From: Lysobacterales bacterium
Lineage (GTDB): Bacteria > Pseudomonadota > Gammaproteobacteria > Xanthomonadales > SZUA-38
DNA: 64,000 bases
Assembly (NCBI GenBank): GCA_028285525.1
Contig: JANQOZ010000105.1
Location: 62,001 to 126,000 of the forward strand
Reading direction: 5' to 3'
Shown: positions 18,788 through 29,862 of the stretch, in pieces
How the letters are laid out: every line of letters begins with the position of its first letter
Position numbering within the stretch: the first letter of the stretch is position 1
Program-made: the position numbers and the translations under genes
The notes under the pieces: model-generated
Told to the model about the DNA's origin: nothing
Database searches by the model: none
The model's input: only the letters and a program-made list of their open reading frames with translations

Positions 18788-20968
18788 TCAGGTCATCCAC
18801 CCCCAGCCCGCCTTGCTCAGCGGGAGTTCACGGAGGCGCTCGCCGCTCGCCGCGAAGATAGCGTTCACCACCGCCGGAGCAGCCGGCGGCAGGGCGGGTT
18901 CGCCGAGGCCGGTGGGCGAGGGATTATCCTCGAGGAAAACCACCTCTACCGGCGGCGCGCTCGGCATGCGCATCATCGGATAGCGATCGAAGTTGGTTTC
19001 ATTGGCCCGACCGCTGGTGAACGTGATTTCCAGACCCATCATGGTTGAAAGACCGTCGCTGACCGAGCCGACCACCTGATGCTCCGCCATGCTGCGATTG
19101 ATGATGGGCCCGACGTCGCCGCAGGCGAACACTCGATCGACGCGGACCTGCTTGTCCTTGACCGTCACCTCCGCAACCTCGGCGAAGTAGCCCCGATGAC
19201 TGTAGTAGAACGCGAGCCCCTGCCCCTGGCCAGCGGGCATCGTGCGGCCCCAGTTCGACTGCTTCCCAACCGCTTCGATGACCGCCTTAGCCCTGCCGGT
19301 ATCCATGCCCGACCCTCGGCGCCAGGACAGCTGCCGGTCGCGCCCCATCAGTTCAAGCAGAAACTCCAGGTGATCGCGATCCGCAGCGCTCGACAGCTCG
19401 TGCAGAAACCCGTTGCTGACAAAAGCCAGCGCGTTGGAGCCGGGCGCTCGCCACGCGCCGGTCGGAATCCCGCTGGGCAGCAGCGTTTGCTCGACGCGAT
19501 AATTTTTCACCAGGTGCTGGGGAAACGTGCCCAGGCGCATGCCCGCCGTGGATGAAGGTTTTTCGCCGTCGCTCGTAACGGTCACAAAGTGGTTATGCCA
19601 GCCACTCAGCCGCCCCTTCTCATCCAGGCCGCCCTTGAGGTGGTGCAGTCCGCCCGGCCGGTACAGATCGTTGGCCATGTCGTCTTCCCGGGTCCAGGTC
19701 AGCTTTACCGGCACGCCCGCTCGCTGGGAGATGGCCACCGCTTCGACCACGTAGTCGTTGTAGAGCCGTCGGCCGAAGCCGCCGCCGATGCGGGTCTGGT
19801 GCATAACCACCTGATCGGGGTTCAGTCCGCAGACTTCCGCCGCCATGCTCGCGCCTCGGGCGGGCGTCTGGCTCGGTGCCCAGATCTCAGCGGTGTTTCC
19901 CTCGACGCTGGCGGTGCAGTTCTGTGGCTCCAGCGGCGCGTGCGACAGGAACGGATAGACGTAGCTGGCGCTGATTTGCTGGGCAGAAGACGCCAGCGCT
20001 CGTTCGGCGTTGCCGTCATCGAACAACACCTCCCCGCTTTGCCCGGCTCGCTCCAGCCCGTCGCTGCGAAGTGTCTCCCAGCTATCGGTGGCCGCCGCAG
20101 CGAAGTCCCACTCCACCTCGAGCTGGCGCCGTGCCTTTAGCGCTTGCCAGGTGGTCTCCGCCAGAATGGCGACGCCGCCGCGCAGGCCTTTGGGCGGCTG
20201 GACGGGGTCCAGCACAAACGCATCGACAACCCCGGGAAGCGTTTTGACGCCATCAATATTGGCCCGCGCAACCGTCCCGCCGGTGGCGGGAGCTCTCACG
20301 TAGGTGGCGAAGCGCAGGTTCGGGAGCTGCTGGTCGATGCCAAACAGCGGCTGGCCGGTAACGGTTGCGCGGTTGTCGACGCCGCTGATCCGGGTGCCCA
20401 GCAGCCGATATTGGTCCCGGGCCTTAAGCTCGATCTGGCTCTCGGGTGGCGGCTTGAGCATCGACGCACGTTCGACGAGCTCGCCGTAGCCGAGCGACTG
20501 CCCGGTGGCCTGGTGGGAGACCTGCCCATTGCCGGCGACGCATTCATTGACCGGGACGCTCCAGGTCTCGGCGGCGGCCTGACGCAGCAAGGCTCTTGCG
20601 GTTGCGCCCGCGCGGCGCAGCGGCTCCCAGCTGTTGCGAATTGAGGTAGAACCGCCGGCCACCTGACGACCGAAGGTGCTCTCATCGATTGGGGCCTGCT
20701 CGACGGTGACTCGCTCCCAGGGCATATCGAGCTCTTCGGCCACAATCATGGGCAGTGCGGTTTTGACGCCCTGGCCGATTTCAGGGTGCGTGGCAAAGAT
20801 GGTCGCCGAACCGTCCGGTCTTATCGTCAGCCAGGCGTTGCTGGCAAGGTCGGTAGCCGGGGTCTTGGTTTCGCCACCGCAGGCCGGGATCGTAAAGGCC
20901 ACTACGAGCCCACCGCCGGCGCCCAGAAGCTGGCGGCGGGTCAGGCGAATTCCGTTTGCCGCGCTCAC
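18788..20968 (-). CDS. molybdopterin-binding large subunit of a xanthine dehydrogenase-family hydroxylase (IorB-like)
   Basis: The protein has 726 residues and starts at a GTG (20968) that overlaps the small-subunit stop as GTGA. The N-terminus [18 protein letters not shown] is a twin-arginine signal, ending near IPACGG. The periplasmic isoquinoline-1-oxidoreductase beta class carries such a signal. The body has [58 protein letters not shown] and, near the end, [20 protein letters not shown], which holds the conserved Glu of the Mo site. These enzymes hydroxylate N-heterocycles or oxidise aldehydes with water. It is encoded with its iron-sulfur partner. The substrate is unknown. Confidence 0.93.
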   Translation of the reverse strand: MSAANGIRLTRRQLLGAGGGLVVAFTIPACGGETKTPATDLASNAWLTIRPDGSATIFATHPEIGQGVKTALPMIVAEELDMPWERVTVEQAPIDESTFGRQVAGGSTSIRNSWEPLRRAGATARALLRQAAAETWSVPVNECVAGNGQVSHQATGQSLGYGELVERASMLKPPPESQIELKARDQYRLLGTRISGVDNRATVTGQPLFGIDQQLPNLRFATYVRAPATGGTVARANIDGVKTLPGVVDAFVLDPVQPPKGLRGGVAILAETTWQALKARRQLEVEWDFAAAATDSWETLRSDGLERAGQSGEVLFDDGNAERALASSAQQISASYVYPFLSHAPLEPQNCTASVEGNTAEIWAPSQTPARGASMAAEVCGLNPDQVVMHQTRIGGGFGRRLYNDYVVEAVAISQRAGVPVKLTWTREDDMANDLYRPGGLHHLKGGLDEKGRLSGWHNHFVTVTSDGEKPSSTAGMRLGTFPQHLVKNYRVEQTLLPSGIPTGAWRAPGSNALAFVSNGFLHELSSAADRDHLEFLLELMGRDRQLSWRRGSGMDTGRAKAVIEAVGKQSNWGRTMPAGQGQGLAFYYSHRGYFAEVAEVTVKDKQVRVDRVFACGDVGPIINRSMAEHQVVGSVSDGLSTMMGLEITFTSGRANETNFDRYPMMRMPSAPPVEVVFLEDNPSPTGLGEPALPPAAPAVVNAIFAASGERLRELPLSKAGWGWMT

Positions 20969-21465
20969 AGCGAACTCCCGCTGGATTGGTCGTCGGCGGC
21001 GTTCGTAGCCCCGGCGGCCCGGTGGATCGCTGCTCGGATGCGACGATAGGTATGACAGCGGCAAAGGTTGCCGGCCATGGCGCCGTCGATATCGGCATCG
21101 GTGGGCTTGGGATTGCTGGCCAGCAGGGCACTGGCGCTCATGAGCTGACCGGCCTGGCAGTACCCGCACTGGGGGACATCCAGCTCGATCCAAGCCTCCT
21201 GGAGAGCCGTTAGCTGGCTGCCCTCGGCGAGTCCCTCGATCGTCGTGATTTCAGCGTCGGCCGCCGCCGCCAGGGGCAGGCTGCACGACTTGACCGGGCT
21301 GCCGTTCAGATGCACTGTGCAGGCGCCACACTGGCCGATCCCGCAGCCGAACTTGGTGCCGGGCAGCCCCAGCACGTCGCGGAGATACCACAACAGCGGC
21401 ATCTCCGGGTCAGCGTTGCCTGCGCTGACGGCTTTGCCATTGACCGAAAGGGAAATATTGCTCAT
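20965..21465 (-). CDS. (2Fe-2S) small subunit of the molybdenum hydroxylase (IorA-like)
   Basis: The protein has 166 residues. The ATG at 21465 is chosen because [14 protein letters not shown] is the typical start; AGGA lies about 9 nt upstream. The plant-ferredoxin type cluster motif is [20 protein letters not shown], and the second cluster is held by [16 protein letters not shown] and [16 protein letters not shown]. It passes electrons from the Mo subunit to an acceptor, probably a cytochrome. It has no signal of its own, so it would be carried out with the Tat-exported large subunit. The two genes overlap by 4 nt. Confidence 0.95.
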   Translation of the reverse strand: MSNISLSVNGKAVSAGNADPEMPLLWYLRDVLGLPGTKFGCGIGQCGACTVHLNGSPVKSCSLPLAAAADAEITTIEGLAEGSQLTALQEAWIELDVPQCGYCQAGQLMSASALLASNPKPTDADIDGAMAGNLCRCHTYRRIRAAIHRAAGATNAADDQSSGSSL

Positions 21466-21679
21466 AGAAACGATCCTGCGTTGACTGCGCAGGGCTCCTG
21501 CCCTGCCGTGAGACCAGCGTAGATCGACCGTGCTGGCGGAACAAGGGCAACCGTTCGTCGCCCATGTTCGGCCCTGCGGAAGAGCCGGGAGAAAAATGAG
21601 GCATCTTGCCGGGAAGTTCCGAATACAATAGAGAGCCTGCGCTGCCGCAGGCGATCGGATCACGAAAAGGAGCTTGTCG

Positions 21680-24600
21680 GTGAGGGGATCAAAAAAACAA
21701 CAGGACTCGGTTCAAGGTTCAGCTTGCACAAAGCAGGCCTCTCGGTTTGGCCTGGCTCGAACGCTGGCGCTGCTGGCGCTGGCTCTCGCCGTGTTTCCAG
21801 CGGCTGCACTTCAGGTGGCGCTGGAGGTTTATCCGAACAACCCGGTCCCCGGCCAGGTCGTCAACCTGAGATTTACGGCCACCAATGATACGGCGTCGAC
21901 GGCGAACGACCTGCGCATCGAGTTTGTCATCCCCACGGCGCTCGAAAACACCTCGGACGTCCTGCTGTCGGACGGCGGCGACTGTACGCTCATCAGCGGC
22001 GCCTCGACCTGTGATGCGGGTGAGACCGCATTTTGGGATCTAGGATCGCTGGCGGCTGGCACCGGCCGCACGGTGAATATGTACACCACCATCGACAGCG
22101 GTCTGAGCGGCGGTGAGACGATCAATATGGATGTCGACCTGCTCGCCGGCGGTATGGTGGAGGCCACGAGCAACAACGTCATCGACGTGCTCGCTGAGGA
22201 GTTCCTGACGCTGTCGGTGGACGCAAACGCCGAGCCGGTGGCGCCGGGATCGGCGCTGACCTACGAACTGACCTTCGGCAACCGCAGCGCCAGCAGCGCC
22301 AGCAACGCCGAGCTGCGGTTCCCGCTGCCTGCCGGCACAACCTTTGTCTCCGCTGACGGCGGCGGCACGCTGCAGACCACCGACGTGGTTTGGAACCTGG
22401 GAATCATCGGCGACGGCGCGGGCGGCAGCCGTCGGGTCACGGTGCAGCTTGCGGGCAGCGTGCAGGCGGGGGACATCCTGCGGGTCGACGCAGCGGAGCT
22501 GTCCGGCTCCGTCGCGCTGGCGACGCGCACGAGGGTACAGACGGCGACAACCCGGGTTGAAAGCCTGACCGACTTTGCTCTGGCACTCGATACGGATTAT
22601 TCCAGCGTTGGAGGCGGGGACCAGACGCCGCTGCGCCTGACCGTGACCAACCGCTCGGGATCAGCCCTTTCGGGCGTTCAGGTCGAGCTGTTTTATCCGG
22701 TTGGTCTGGCCAGCGGCAGCGAGGTGTTGCTAACCGATGGCGGTAACTGCACGGACTTTGGCACAGCAACAATCTGCAACAGCGGCGAGCGGGCGGTCTG
22801 GACGATCGGTGACCTCGGCGTCGGGGAAGGGAAAACCGTTGCGTTAACGCCATTTACACCCTCCGCTATCACCAACGGAGACCTGGTGTCCCTGGTGGCG
22901 CGGGGTTCAGCCGCGGGAACCACCGAGCGATGGGTGCGCCGCGCGCTGCGCAACGACAGCGGGCGGGCGCTGGACCTCAGGGTGGACGCCAGCCAGGAGC
23001 CCGTAGCTCCCGGTGAAAACCTGACCTACGAACTGAACTTCGGTAACCGCGGCAGCAGCGCCAGCAGCAACACGGAGCTGACCTTTCCGCTCCCGGCCGG
23101 TACCACGTTCGTGTCGGCTGACGGCGGAGGCACCCTTTCCGGCAGCGAGGTGGTCTGGGATCTCGACATTGTTGGCGCAGGCGAGGGCGGCACCCGCCGG
23201 GTCACCGTGCTGCTCGGTGGCGGCATCGCCGCCGGCGACATTCTCGAGGTGAACGCGGCGCAGATCACGGGCGACGCCAACTTCGTCACCCAGGTCACCC
23301 GGCAGTATGCGAGCACGCGGGTCGAGGATCTTGCTGACCTCGCGCTGTCCGTCGATAGCGACATCTCGCTGCTGTCCGCCGACACGTTTACCCCGGTGAG
23401 ACTCACGGTCACCAATCGCAGCGGTTCACCCCTGACCAACGTGGCGGTGGAGCTCTTCTACCCCGACGGACTGCCCTCGGCGGGTGACGTTCTGCTGACC
23501 GATGGCGGTGACTGTACAGACTTTGGTACCCCAACGAGCTGCAACAGCGGCGAAATAGCGGGCTGGGCGATCGGCACGCTGGCGCCCGGCAGCGGCAAGA
23601 CGGTGGCCATTACCCCACGGTCAGCAGCCACCATCCCTGACGGAGAGCTGATCTCGCTGGTTGCCCGAGCGTCCGCCGACAGCACCACGGAACGCTGGGA
23701 GCGCCGTTCCCTGCGTAACGACAGCAATCGGGTGCTGAACCTGAACGTCGACGCCAGGAACGAACCCGTGGCGCCTGGCGACACGCTGACCTATGAACTG
23801 ACATTCGGCAATCAGAGCGGCTCGTCGGCCACCAGCACCGAGCTCCGGTTTCCGCTGCCGGCCGGCACCACGCTGGTGGACGCAGACGGCGGCGGCGCCC
23901 AGGTGGGGAACGAGGTGGTCTGGGATCTTGGGCTGCTCGGCACCGGCGAAGGCGGCTCTCGCCGTGTCACGGTGCAGCTCGGCGGCACCATCCAGGCCGG
24001 CGATGTGCTCGAGGTAGACGCGGCGCAGATTTCGGCAGACGCAAACTTCGTTACCGAGATCAGCCGCCAGTTTGCCAGTACCCGGGTCGAAGACCTGCCC
24101 GATCTCGCCCTGGCGCTGGATACGGACGTCAGCCCCCTGACCGTCGACAGCCAGACGCCCATCCGCCTGACCGTGAGCAACCGGGGCGGAACGCTCCTCA
24201 CGGGTGTCGAAATCGAGCTGTTCTATCCCTTTGGTCTCGCCAGCGCCAACGACGTGCTGCTGACCGACGGCGGCGACTGCACCGAGTTTTCCGGGACCAC
24301 CAGCTGCCGCGACGGAGAACGGGCCATCTGGCCGATCGGCGACCTCGGCCCGGGCACCGGTAAAACCGTGGTGATTGTGCCCTCCACCGCCGGCACGGTC
24401 ACCGACGGGGGCCTCGTGCCGGTCGTCGCCAGGGCGTCAGCCGACACAACAACCGAGCGCTGGCAGGCTCGATCCCTGTTGAATAACGCTTCCCGTCTGC
24501 TGAACCTGGCGGTGGATCCCGCCCAGGAACCCGTGGCGCCGGGTGACACCCTGACGTACTCGCTGACCTTTGGAAACAGCGGCAGCTTCACCGCTACGGG

Positions 24601-26836
24601 CAGCGAGCTTCGCTTTCCGCTGCCGGCGGGCACCACCTTCGTATCCGCCACCGGTGGCGGCACGCTGTCCGGCAGCGACGTGGTCTGGGACCTGGCGGAC
24701 CTTGCGCCGGGACAGGGCGGCAGTCGTGAGGTGACCGTTCAGCTCGAAGCCGGGGTGCTCGCCGGGGACATCTTGGAACTGGACGCGGCGACAATCAGCG
24801 CGGACGCCAACCTGATCAGCCAGCTCAGCCGCCAGAGCGCCAGCACGCGGGTCGAAAGCCTGCCGGAACTCAGCTTTGCGCTCGACGGGGACATGTCGCC
24901 GCTCCTGGCCGATACGATCACCCCGCTGCACCTGGTGGTCTCCAACACCGGCTCAACGGTCCTTACCGGTGTGGCGATCGAGCTGTTTTACCCAGAGGGC
25001 CTGGCCAGCGCCAACGACGTGGTGCTCAGCGACAACGGCGATTGCACCAACGTCAGCGCCAGCACCGACTGCCGAAGCGGCGAGCGAGCGCAGTGGCCCA
25101 TCGGCAACCTCGCGCCGGGCAGCGGTCGCACCGTCACGATCGCTCCCGAAACAGCAGCCGTTTTGCTGGACGGTGATCTCATCACGCTGCTGGCGCGGAC
25201 GTTTTCCGACACCACCACCGATCGCTGGGAGCAGCTCACCCTGCGCAACAACGATGAGCGAGCGCTGACGCTGTCGGTCGATGCCGAACAGGAGCCCATC
25301 GCGCCGGGCGGCACGATCGACTTTGCTGTCAGCTTCGGCAACGCTGGAGACACGTCCCTGCAGAATGGGCAGATCCGCTTCCCGCTGCCGGCGGGAACCA
25401 GCCTGGTAACGGCCACGGAAGGCGGCACGGTCACCGACGGCATCCTGGTCTGGGATCTCGGCCTGTTGACCCCTGGCGAAGTGGGAGTGCGCAGCGCGCT
25501 GCTGCAGTTCGATGCTCCGCTGACCGGCGGAGAGCTGATCGAGTCCAGCGCCGTGGAGATCAGCGCGGACGGCGTGCCTCCGACGCGGGCCAACCGGGTG
25601 ACCCGGGCCAAGACCAGCAACGCGCTCGATCTCACGCTGCCCATTAACCCGGTGCTTGCGACCCAGGGAGACATGCTGGATGTCGACCCGACGGTCAGCA
25701 ACAGCGCCGGCATTCAGGCCACCGACGTGGCGCTGCAGCTCTTTTACGCGCCGTTTCTCAGCGACCTCCCCGATGGCCAGATCTCCGGCGGCGGCGACTG
25801 CACGACTCTGTCCGGTACTACAGTCTGCGACAGCGGCGAGACGGTTTTCTGGCCCAGCAGCCTGCTGGATTCCGGCTTCTCACGGGTGGAGAGCATCGCG
25901 CCCACGATCCGGCTGGGCGCCAACGAACCGCCTGACGGCACCCTGATCAACTTTTTCTCTAGGGTGAGAAGTTCTTCGCTGGACGGTGGTTTTGTGACCC
26001 GAACCGTTCGAGTCGGAAACGCTGAGGTGATCGGTGAGCCGGAGATGGAGGTTCTCGGGAACGGTCAGACCATCGCAGACGATGACGTTGTGACCAGCAC
26101 CACCAACGGGACCGACTTCGGTGGGCTCGCGATCAACGCCTCGCCGCGTGATCAGATATTTGAGATCGAAAACATTGGCAACGCGGCGCTTCAGCTGATT
26201 GGGGATCCGCTGGTCGAGCTGCTTAATTCGGACGGCAGCTTCTCTGTCTTTCAGCAGCCGGTGAGCGCGGTGGCTCCGGCAGAAACGGTGAGCTTCGTGG
26301 TGCGTTTCGATCCTTCGACCGTCGGGATCAAGACGGCCACCGTCTCGATCGACAACAGCGACTTCGACGAAAACCCCTACACCTTTGCCATCGAGGGTCT
26401 GGCTGAAGGCCTGCTGTTTCCCGAGATTGCGGTTTTCGGGAAAGGTCTGGAGATTCCCTTCGGAGATATTTCGCCTCGAACGGCGGACGGCACCGACTTT
26501 GGTGAGGCGGCCGTGGACGGCGACCCGGTGGACCAGGTTTTTGTGATCGAAAACTTAGGCAGCGTCGACCTGGATCTGACCGACATGCCGCCGGTGAGCA
26601 TCGGTGGTGGCAGCACCGCGGCCTTCCTCGTCGTCAATCAGCCAACCACGCCAATCCCGGGCGGCGGCAGCAGCAGTTTCACCATCCGCTTCGATCCGGA
26701 AGTACTCGGCATCCAGACGGCAAACGTGATCTTTGGCAACAACGACCAGGACGAGAGCCCCTTTACCTTCGGTATCCAGGGTTCGAGCGTAACGGAAGTC
26801 AGCGACGTGCTGTTTGCCGACGGCTTTGAGAACTGA
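21680..26836 (+). CDS. giant secreted repeat protein (DUF11-like modules, choice-of-anchor D-like modules, DGFE tail)
   Basis: The protein has 1718 residues. The GTG at 21680 is chosen because AAGGAG lies 7 nt upstream; a TTG at 21674 is too close to it. The signal peptide is [16 protein letters not shown] first half-module ([20 protein letters not shown]) is followed by five tandem two-part units of exactly 255 residues, each opening EPVAPGxxLTYELxFGN and later [20 protein letters not shown]. They resemble DUF11/CARDB beta-sandwiches. Two modules near the end ([12 protein letters not shown] and [12 protein letters not shown], each with TDFG and QxFxIENxG) resemble the choice-of-anchor D domain. 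The last residues are VLFADGFEN. This is probably a long cell-surface stalk or adhesin-like fibre; no enzyme domain is seen. Confidence 0.88.
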   Translation: MRGSKKQQDSVQGSACTKQASRFGLARTLALLALALAVFPAAALQVALEVYPNNPVPGQVVNLRFTATNDTASTANDLRIEFVIPTALENTSDVLLSDGGDCTLISGASTCDAGETAFWDLGSLAAGTGRTVNMYTTIDSGLSGGETINMDVDLLAGGMVEATSNNVIDVLAEEFLTLSVDANAEPVAPGSALTYELTFGNRSASSASNAELRFPLPAGTTFVSADGGGTLQTTDVVWNLGIIGDGAGGSRRVTVQLAGSVQAGDILRVDAAELSGSVALATRTRVQTATTRVESLTDFALALDTDYSSVGGGDQTPLRLTVTNRSGSALSGVQVELFYPVGLASGSEVLLTDGGNCTDFGTATICNSGERAVWTIGDLGVGEGKTVALTPFTPSAITNGDLVSLVARGSAAGTTERWVRRALRNDSGRALDLRVDASQEPVAPGENLTYELNFGNRGSSASSNTELTFPLPAGTTFVSADGGGTLSGSEVVWDLDIVGAGEGGTRRVTVLLGGGIAAGDILEVNAAQITGDANFVTQVTRQYASTRVEDLADLALSVDSDISLLSADTFTPVRLTVTNRSGSPLTNVAVELFYPDGLPSAGDVLLTDGGDCTDFGTPTSCNSGEIAGWAIGTLAPGSGKTVAITPRSAATIPDGELISLVARASADSTTERWERRSLRNDSNRVLNLNVDARNEPVAPGDTLTYELTFGNQSGSSATSTELRFPLPAGTTLVDADGGGAQVGNEVVWDLGLLGTGEGGSRRVTVQLGGTIQAGDVLEVDAAQISADANFVTEISRQFASTRVEDLPDLALALDTDVSPLTVDSQTPIRLTVSNRGGTLLTGVEIELFYPFGLASANDVLLTDGGDCTEFSGTTSCRDGERAIWPIGDLGPGTGKTVVIVPSTAGTVTDGGLVPVVARASADTTTERWQARSLLNNASRLLNLAVDPAQEPVAPGDTLTYSLTFGNSGSFTATGSELRFPLPAGTTFVSATGGGTLSGSDVVWDLADLAPGQGGSREVTVQLEAGVLAGDILELDAATISADANLISQLSRQSASTRVESLPELSFALDGDMSPLLADTITPLHLVVSNTGSTVLTGVAIELFYPEGLASANDVVLSDNGDCTNVSASTDCRSGERAQWPIGNLAPGSGRTVTIAPETAAVLLDGDLITLLARTFSDTTTDRWEQLTLRNNDERALTLSVDAEQEPIAPGGTIDFAVSFGNAGDTSLQNGQIRFPLPAGTSLVTATEGGTVTDGILVWDLGLLTPGEVGVRSALLQFDAPLTGGELIESSAVEISADGVPPTRANRVTRAKTSNALDLTLPINPVLATQGDMLDVDPTVSNSAGIQATDVALQLFYAPFLSDLPDGQISGGGDCTTLSGTTVCDSGETVFWPSSLLDSGFSRVESIAPTIRLGANEPPDGTLINFFSRVRSSSLDGGFVTRTVRVGNAEVIGEPEMEVLGNGQTIADDDVVTSTTNGTDFGGLAINASPRDQIFEIENIGNAALQLIGDPLVELLNSDGSFSVFQQPVSAVAPAETVSFVVRFDPSTVGIKTATVSIDNSDFDENPYTFAIEGLAEGLLFPEIAVFGKGLEIPFGDISPRTADGTDFGEAAVDGDPVDQVFVIENLGSVDLDLTDMPPVSIGGGSTAAFLVVNQPTTPIPGGGSSSFTIRFDPEVLGIQTANVIFGNNDQDESPFTFGIQGSSVTEVSDVLFADGFEN
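22232..26056 (+). repeat. five tandem coding repeats with an exact 765-nt period
   Basis: The Glu codon opening each EPVAPG/EPIAPG unit lies at 22232, 22997, 23762, 24527 and 25292, a spacing of 765 nt every time. The units differ clearly at DNA and protein level, so they are old repeats, yet none has gained or lost a codon. The end given is one period after the fifth start; the fifth unit is the most divergent. Confidence 0.9.
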
Positions 26837-26882
26837 GTCAGTGCCCGCCGCCCGATTCCGGTGACACCTGAGAGAGAACTGA

Positions 26883-27704
26883 GTGCAAGCATCATTTAAG
26901 GGCCGGACCGTGATAGTCACAGGGGCGTCCATGGGCGTGGGCGCCGCGGTTGCTCGAGCCTTCGCGCGACTTGGGGCTAACCTGGTGCTTCTGGCGCGAG
27001 GTGAAGAGAAGCTGCAGGAGCTCGTCTTAGAGCTGGATGCGGGAGACCGGGTGTACGCGGTGCCCATGGACGTCACCGACCTTGAGGCTTTCGCCGAGCT
27101 TCTGGCCGAAACCGAAGCCCGTTTCGGTGCCGTTGACGTACTGGTCAACAACGCCGGATTTCATCAGCGCGGCCCGGTTGAACAGATGGACGCAGAAGAC
27201 CTGGGCAGGATGGTGGACGTGAACCTCAAGGCGCCGATCATGGCCACCCGGCTGGCCTTGCCTTACCTGCGTAGAGCAACAACACCAGCGGTGATTAACG
27301 TGGCTTCGCTGGCGGGGCGAACGCCGGTGCCTGGCGCCGCGACGTATTCGGCCAGCAAGTTTGGGGTCCGCGCCTTCGGACTTGCGTTGGCGGAGGAGCT
27401 TCGCGGCTCGGGCATCAAGATCGCGACCGTGTCGCCGGGCCCTATCGATACCGGATTTATCATGGATCAGATCGATCAGGTGACCGACCTCACCTTTTCC
27501 CAGCCGATCAGCACCGCGGAACAGGTCGCGGACGTGGTGGTCGAGCTGGTTACCAGCAGCAAGGCTGAGCAGGCCATGCCGCCGATCAGCGGGGTACTCA
27601 CGACGCTGACCTATCTCATGCCGGGGTTGGGCCGCATGATGCGGCCGCTCCTCGAGCGGAAAGGCCGCCGAACCAAGGCCAGGCTCAAACGCGAGCGCGG
27701 CTGA
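26883..27704 (+). CDS. short-chain dehydrogenase/reductase (SDR)
   Basis: This 273-residue protein starts at GTG with GAGAGA upstream. Classical SDR motifs are VTGASMGVGAAVARAFA (TGxxxGxG, NAD(P) binding), DVTDLEAFAELL, VLVNNAGFH, NVASLAGRTPVPGA with the catalytic Ser region, and ATYSASKFG (Tyr and Lys). PGPIDTGF follows the active site. A basic C-terminal tail (MMRPLLERKGRRTKARLKRE) after a short hydrophobic stretch suggests loose membrane contact. It is a cytoplasmic oxidoreductase whose substrate cannot be read. It stands alone, 46 bp after the giant repeat protein and convergent with the carrier gene. Confidence 0.93.
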   Translation: MQASFKGRTVIVTGASMGVGAAVARAFARLGANLVLLARGEEKLQELVLELDAGDRVYAVPMDVTDLEAFAELLAETEARFGAVDVLVNNAGFHQRGPVEQMDAEDLGRMVDVNLKAPIMATRLALPYLRRATTPAVINVASLAGRTPVPGAATYSASKFGVRAFGLALAEELRGSGIKIATVSPGPIDTGFIMDQIDQVTDLTFSQPISTAEQVADVVVELVTSSKAEQAMPPISGVLTTLTYLMPGLGRMMRPLLERKGRRTKARLKRERG

Positions 27705-27721
27705 CGGGTCGTGTGACCCGT
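27704..27721. terminator. short hairpin shared by two convergent genes
   Basis: ACGGGTC (27704-27710) pairs with GACCCGT (27715-27721) across GTGT. It lies in the 16-bp gap between the SDR and carrier genes and overlaps both stop codons. There is no real U-run, so it is a candidate only. Confidence 0.4.
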
Positions 27722-29061
27722 TAAGTTCCCCTGGCGGGCACCTGCTCCGCCACCGCTGCTTCCGCCGGGGCCTGGTTTTCGGTGGCCGACGCTTCGTAGC
27801 GACGGCCGAGCAGGAAACCGGTGAAGGCCCACAGAGCGGCAATGCCTGCCCCTACCGCCGCGACAGCGGCCAGACCCAGCCCCAGTCCCTGCGTCAGTCC
27901 GGTGAAAAACCAGCCCATGACCACGTCACCGCCTCGATAAGCCACGATGTCGATGACCGGTTTGGCCTTGAAGCGGTCCTCCCGGCTGACCTGAGTGAAC
28001 AGCATCTCCCTTGCGGGTCGGGTCAGCCCGTAGTTGCCGGCCTTTGACACCACGTGGAGGCCAACGGCGACAATCAGCAATGGAGAAAAGGCCAGGACCA
28101 GCATGCCCGCGATAACGAGCACGGGCATCAGCGGCAGCGCCACCGGCATCCCCAGCTTCGACACGATTCGGCCCGTAACAAAAAAAGCGAGCACGTAGGT
28201 GAGCGTGTTGAGCACGGCGTCGCGGTAGCCATAGATTGCCGTACGGGTCTCTACGTCGTACGGCGCCAGCAGGTTTTTCTGCTCCAGATACACGAAGGAT
28301 CCGATCCCGGTATAGAGGATGATGAAGATGCCGATGCCGAGCAGGTAAGGGTTACTGAAAAACGCCTTGAAGCCGCCGAACGGGTTTCCGCCGATGGCGT
28401 TTTTTGCCGCATCAAACTGCAGGTCAGGGTTCTTGAGTTCGGTCACCTTCAGCTTGCCGAGATAGAGAATGATCGGTATCGGCAGCATCAGCATGACGGC
28501 AGAGATGAGCATCAGGTTTTCAACGCCGATGCGGCTGGCGAACAGGCCGGAGATCAGCGGGCCCACGATTGCGCCGAGACTTGCGCCGGCGGCGATGATG
28601 GCGAAAAGGCGCCCGGCCTGGTCCTTGTTGAAGGTGTCGGCCATAAAGCTCCAGAACACCGACACGTGAAATAACGCAAAGACGCTGACCCAGAGATAAA
28701 ACGCCTTGTCGACCAGCACCCCGTCTGACACGCCCTGGACCGCCAGGTAAAACACCACAAACGAAGCGGCAAAGAAGGTGTAAATGGCAGGAACAAGCTT
28801 TCGAAACGGGATCTTTGCGACCGCCATGCCGTAGGCCGCGACGATGCCCGTGCTGATAAAAAAGTTCAGCGTCCAAAGGAAGCTGACCTCGGCATCCGTC
28901 CAGTCACTCGCCAAGGCGTCCCGGACGGGGCGCAGAATGTAGTAGGCGGCCATCAGGATGAACACAAAAGAAAAGGACAGAACGGCCGCTTTGACCTCGT
29001 TGTCCTCGATGGTCGTGATTTTGCGCAGCAGGTTTGCTGGCAAGGAATTACTTTGAGCCAT
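27721..29061 (-). CDS. MFS-like carrier resembling NTP/NDP exchange transporters
   Basis: The 446-residue membrane protein has about 11-12 helices. AAAGG precedes the ATG. The motif AAYYILRPVRDALASDW in the first helix, with FYLWVSVFALFHVSVFWSFM and AGRLFAIIAAGASLGAIVGP, is typical of the TLC/Npt-like ATP:ADP antiporter branch found in many free-living bacteria as well as intracellular parasites. In free-living bacteria the substrate is unproven and may not be a nucleotide. The last residues are polar and Ala/Glu-rich. It stands alone, convergent with the SDR gene. Confidence 0.8.
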   Translation of the reverse strand: MAQSNSLPANLLRKITTIEDNEVKAAVLSFSFVFILMAAYYILRPVRDALASDWTDAEVSFLWTLNFFISTGIVAAYGMAVAKIPFRKLVPAIYTFFAASFVVFYLAVQGVSDGVLVDKAFYLWVSVFALFHVSVFWSFMADTFNKDQAGRLFAIIAAGASLGAIVGPLISGLFASRIGVENLMLISAVMLMLPIPIILYLGKLKVTELKNPDLQFDAAKNAIGGNPFGGFKAFFSNPYLLGIGIFIILYTGIGSFVYLEQKNLLAPYDVETRTAIYGYRDAVLNTLTYVLAFFVTGRIVSKLGMPVALPLMPVLVIAGMLVLAFSPLLIVAVGLHVVSKAGNYGLTRPAREMLFTQVSREDRFKAKPVIDIVAYRGGDVVMGWFFTGLTQGLGLGLAAVAAVGAGIAALWAFTGFLLGRRYEASATENQAPAEAAVAEQVPARGT

Positions 29062-29301
29062 GTTGTGCCTTTCGCCTGGTGATTGGTGAGGGCTGGTTCA
29101 GCTGGAGCCTAAAGCCTACACGCTATTGGACAATAGCGCCGCTGCAGCAGCACCGGCAGAACTATCGTCCTGGGGCCAGGATCTTGTCGACAAAACCCTG
29201 AAAATCGTCGCTGGAGATGAACCGATCCTTGTGCCAGGCACCTTGGAGGCCCGCCGCGTGGCAAGGTCGAGATCGCCAAGTTCTCCGGAGCGACCCATCT
29301 C
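29062..29301 (-). other. intergenic region with a possible gene remnant
   Basis: The 240 bp between the carrier start and the DsrE stop hold no complete gene. On the minus strand an open frame ending at 29162 reads AWHKDRFISSDDFQGFVDKI then LAPGR and stop. It looks like the C-terminal end of a solute-binding protein (compare tripartite tricarboxylate binding proteins), but the frame upstream runs out of phase through the DsrE gene. It may be a relic or chance. Confidence 0.25.
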
Positions 29302-29829
29302 TTAGAACGGATTCAGCGTATAGCCCTGCTGCTGGAGCAGCGCGTGGGCGGTCATCGCCGACAGCGACATGCTTACGCCGGGGAGGAGGTCGGAAGTGGC
29401 GATCCCGCGAGCCGCAGCGGTCTGGCCGCACAGCTCGATCGTTGCGCCCGCATTGGGCAGCGCCGCAACAAGTCCCGCGTTCGGGTTGTCACCGCCGAAG
29501 CGGGCGTTGTTTGCCACGTCCAGCGCTGCCGGGCCGTGGACCACTAGCGCTATCGACAGGTTCTCCGCCGGAACGCCTGCTGCGCTGTGCATGTTGAGGA
29601 AGCGCGCCGCCGATTCCATCGATCGGTTGTGCCGCCCGGCCTTCGCACGCTCGGCAATATCAAACGCGACACGAAAAACCGATTGCGAATTGACGCGGTT
29701 GTCGGGGACGGAGACGACCGGTCCGTAGTCTTTGATCATCGGTCCTTTGGCAAACTCAGCTGAATGGGTCGAAAGGGTGACGACGAACAGCGCCGTGGCG
29801 ATAGAAAAGCGTTGTAGATGAAGCGGCAT
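29302..29829 (-). CDS. periplasmic DsrE-family protein
   Basis: The 175-residue protein has a signal peptide (RFSIATALFVVTLSTHSA). The mature part has the DsrE-like alpha/beta pattern: VFRVAFDIAERAKAGRHN, NLSIALVVHGPAALDVANNA, NAGATIELCGQTAAARGI and PGVSMSLSAMTAHALLQQQG. DsrE/DsrF relatives handle sulfur through a single Cys, here in ELCGQ. In this exported class the role is unclear, though sulfur relay or redox sensing is likely. It lies downstream of the CadC-like regulator on the same strand, 33 bp after its stop. Confidence 0.85.
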   Translation of the reverse strand: MPLHLQRFSIATALFVVTLSTHSAEFAKGPMIKDYGPVVSVPDNRVNSQSVFRVAFDIAERAKAGRHNRSMESAARFLNMHSAAGVPAENLSIALVVHGPAALDVANNARFGGDNPNAGLVAALPNAGATIELCGQTAAARGIATSDLLPGVSMSLSAMTAHALLQQQGYTLNPF

Positions 29830-29862
29830 GATATTTCTCGCTTTGAGTGGCCTGAGCTGAAA

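Noticed and set aside
20969-21193. 75-residue N-terminal extension of the Mo-hydroxylase large subunit
   Set aside because: It overlaps the iron-sulfur subunit out of frame; the GTG at 20968 starts a proper Tat signal.
22232-26056. The 765-nt repeats as a recent tandem duplication or assembly artefact
   Set aside because: The units differ throughout at DNA level, so they are old and distinguishable, not collapsed or recently copied sequence.
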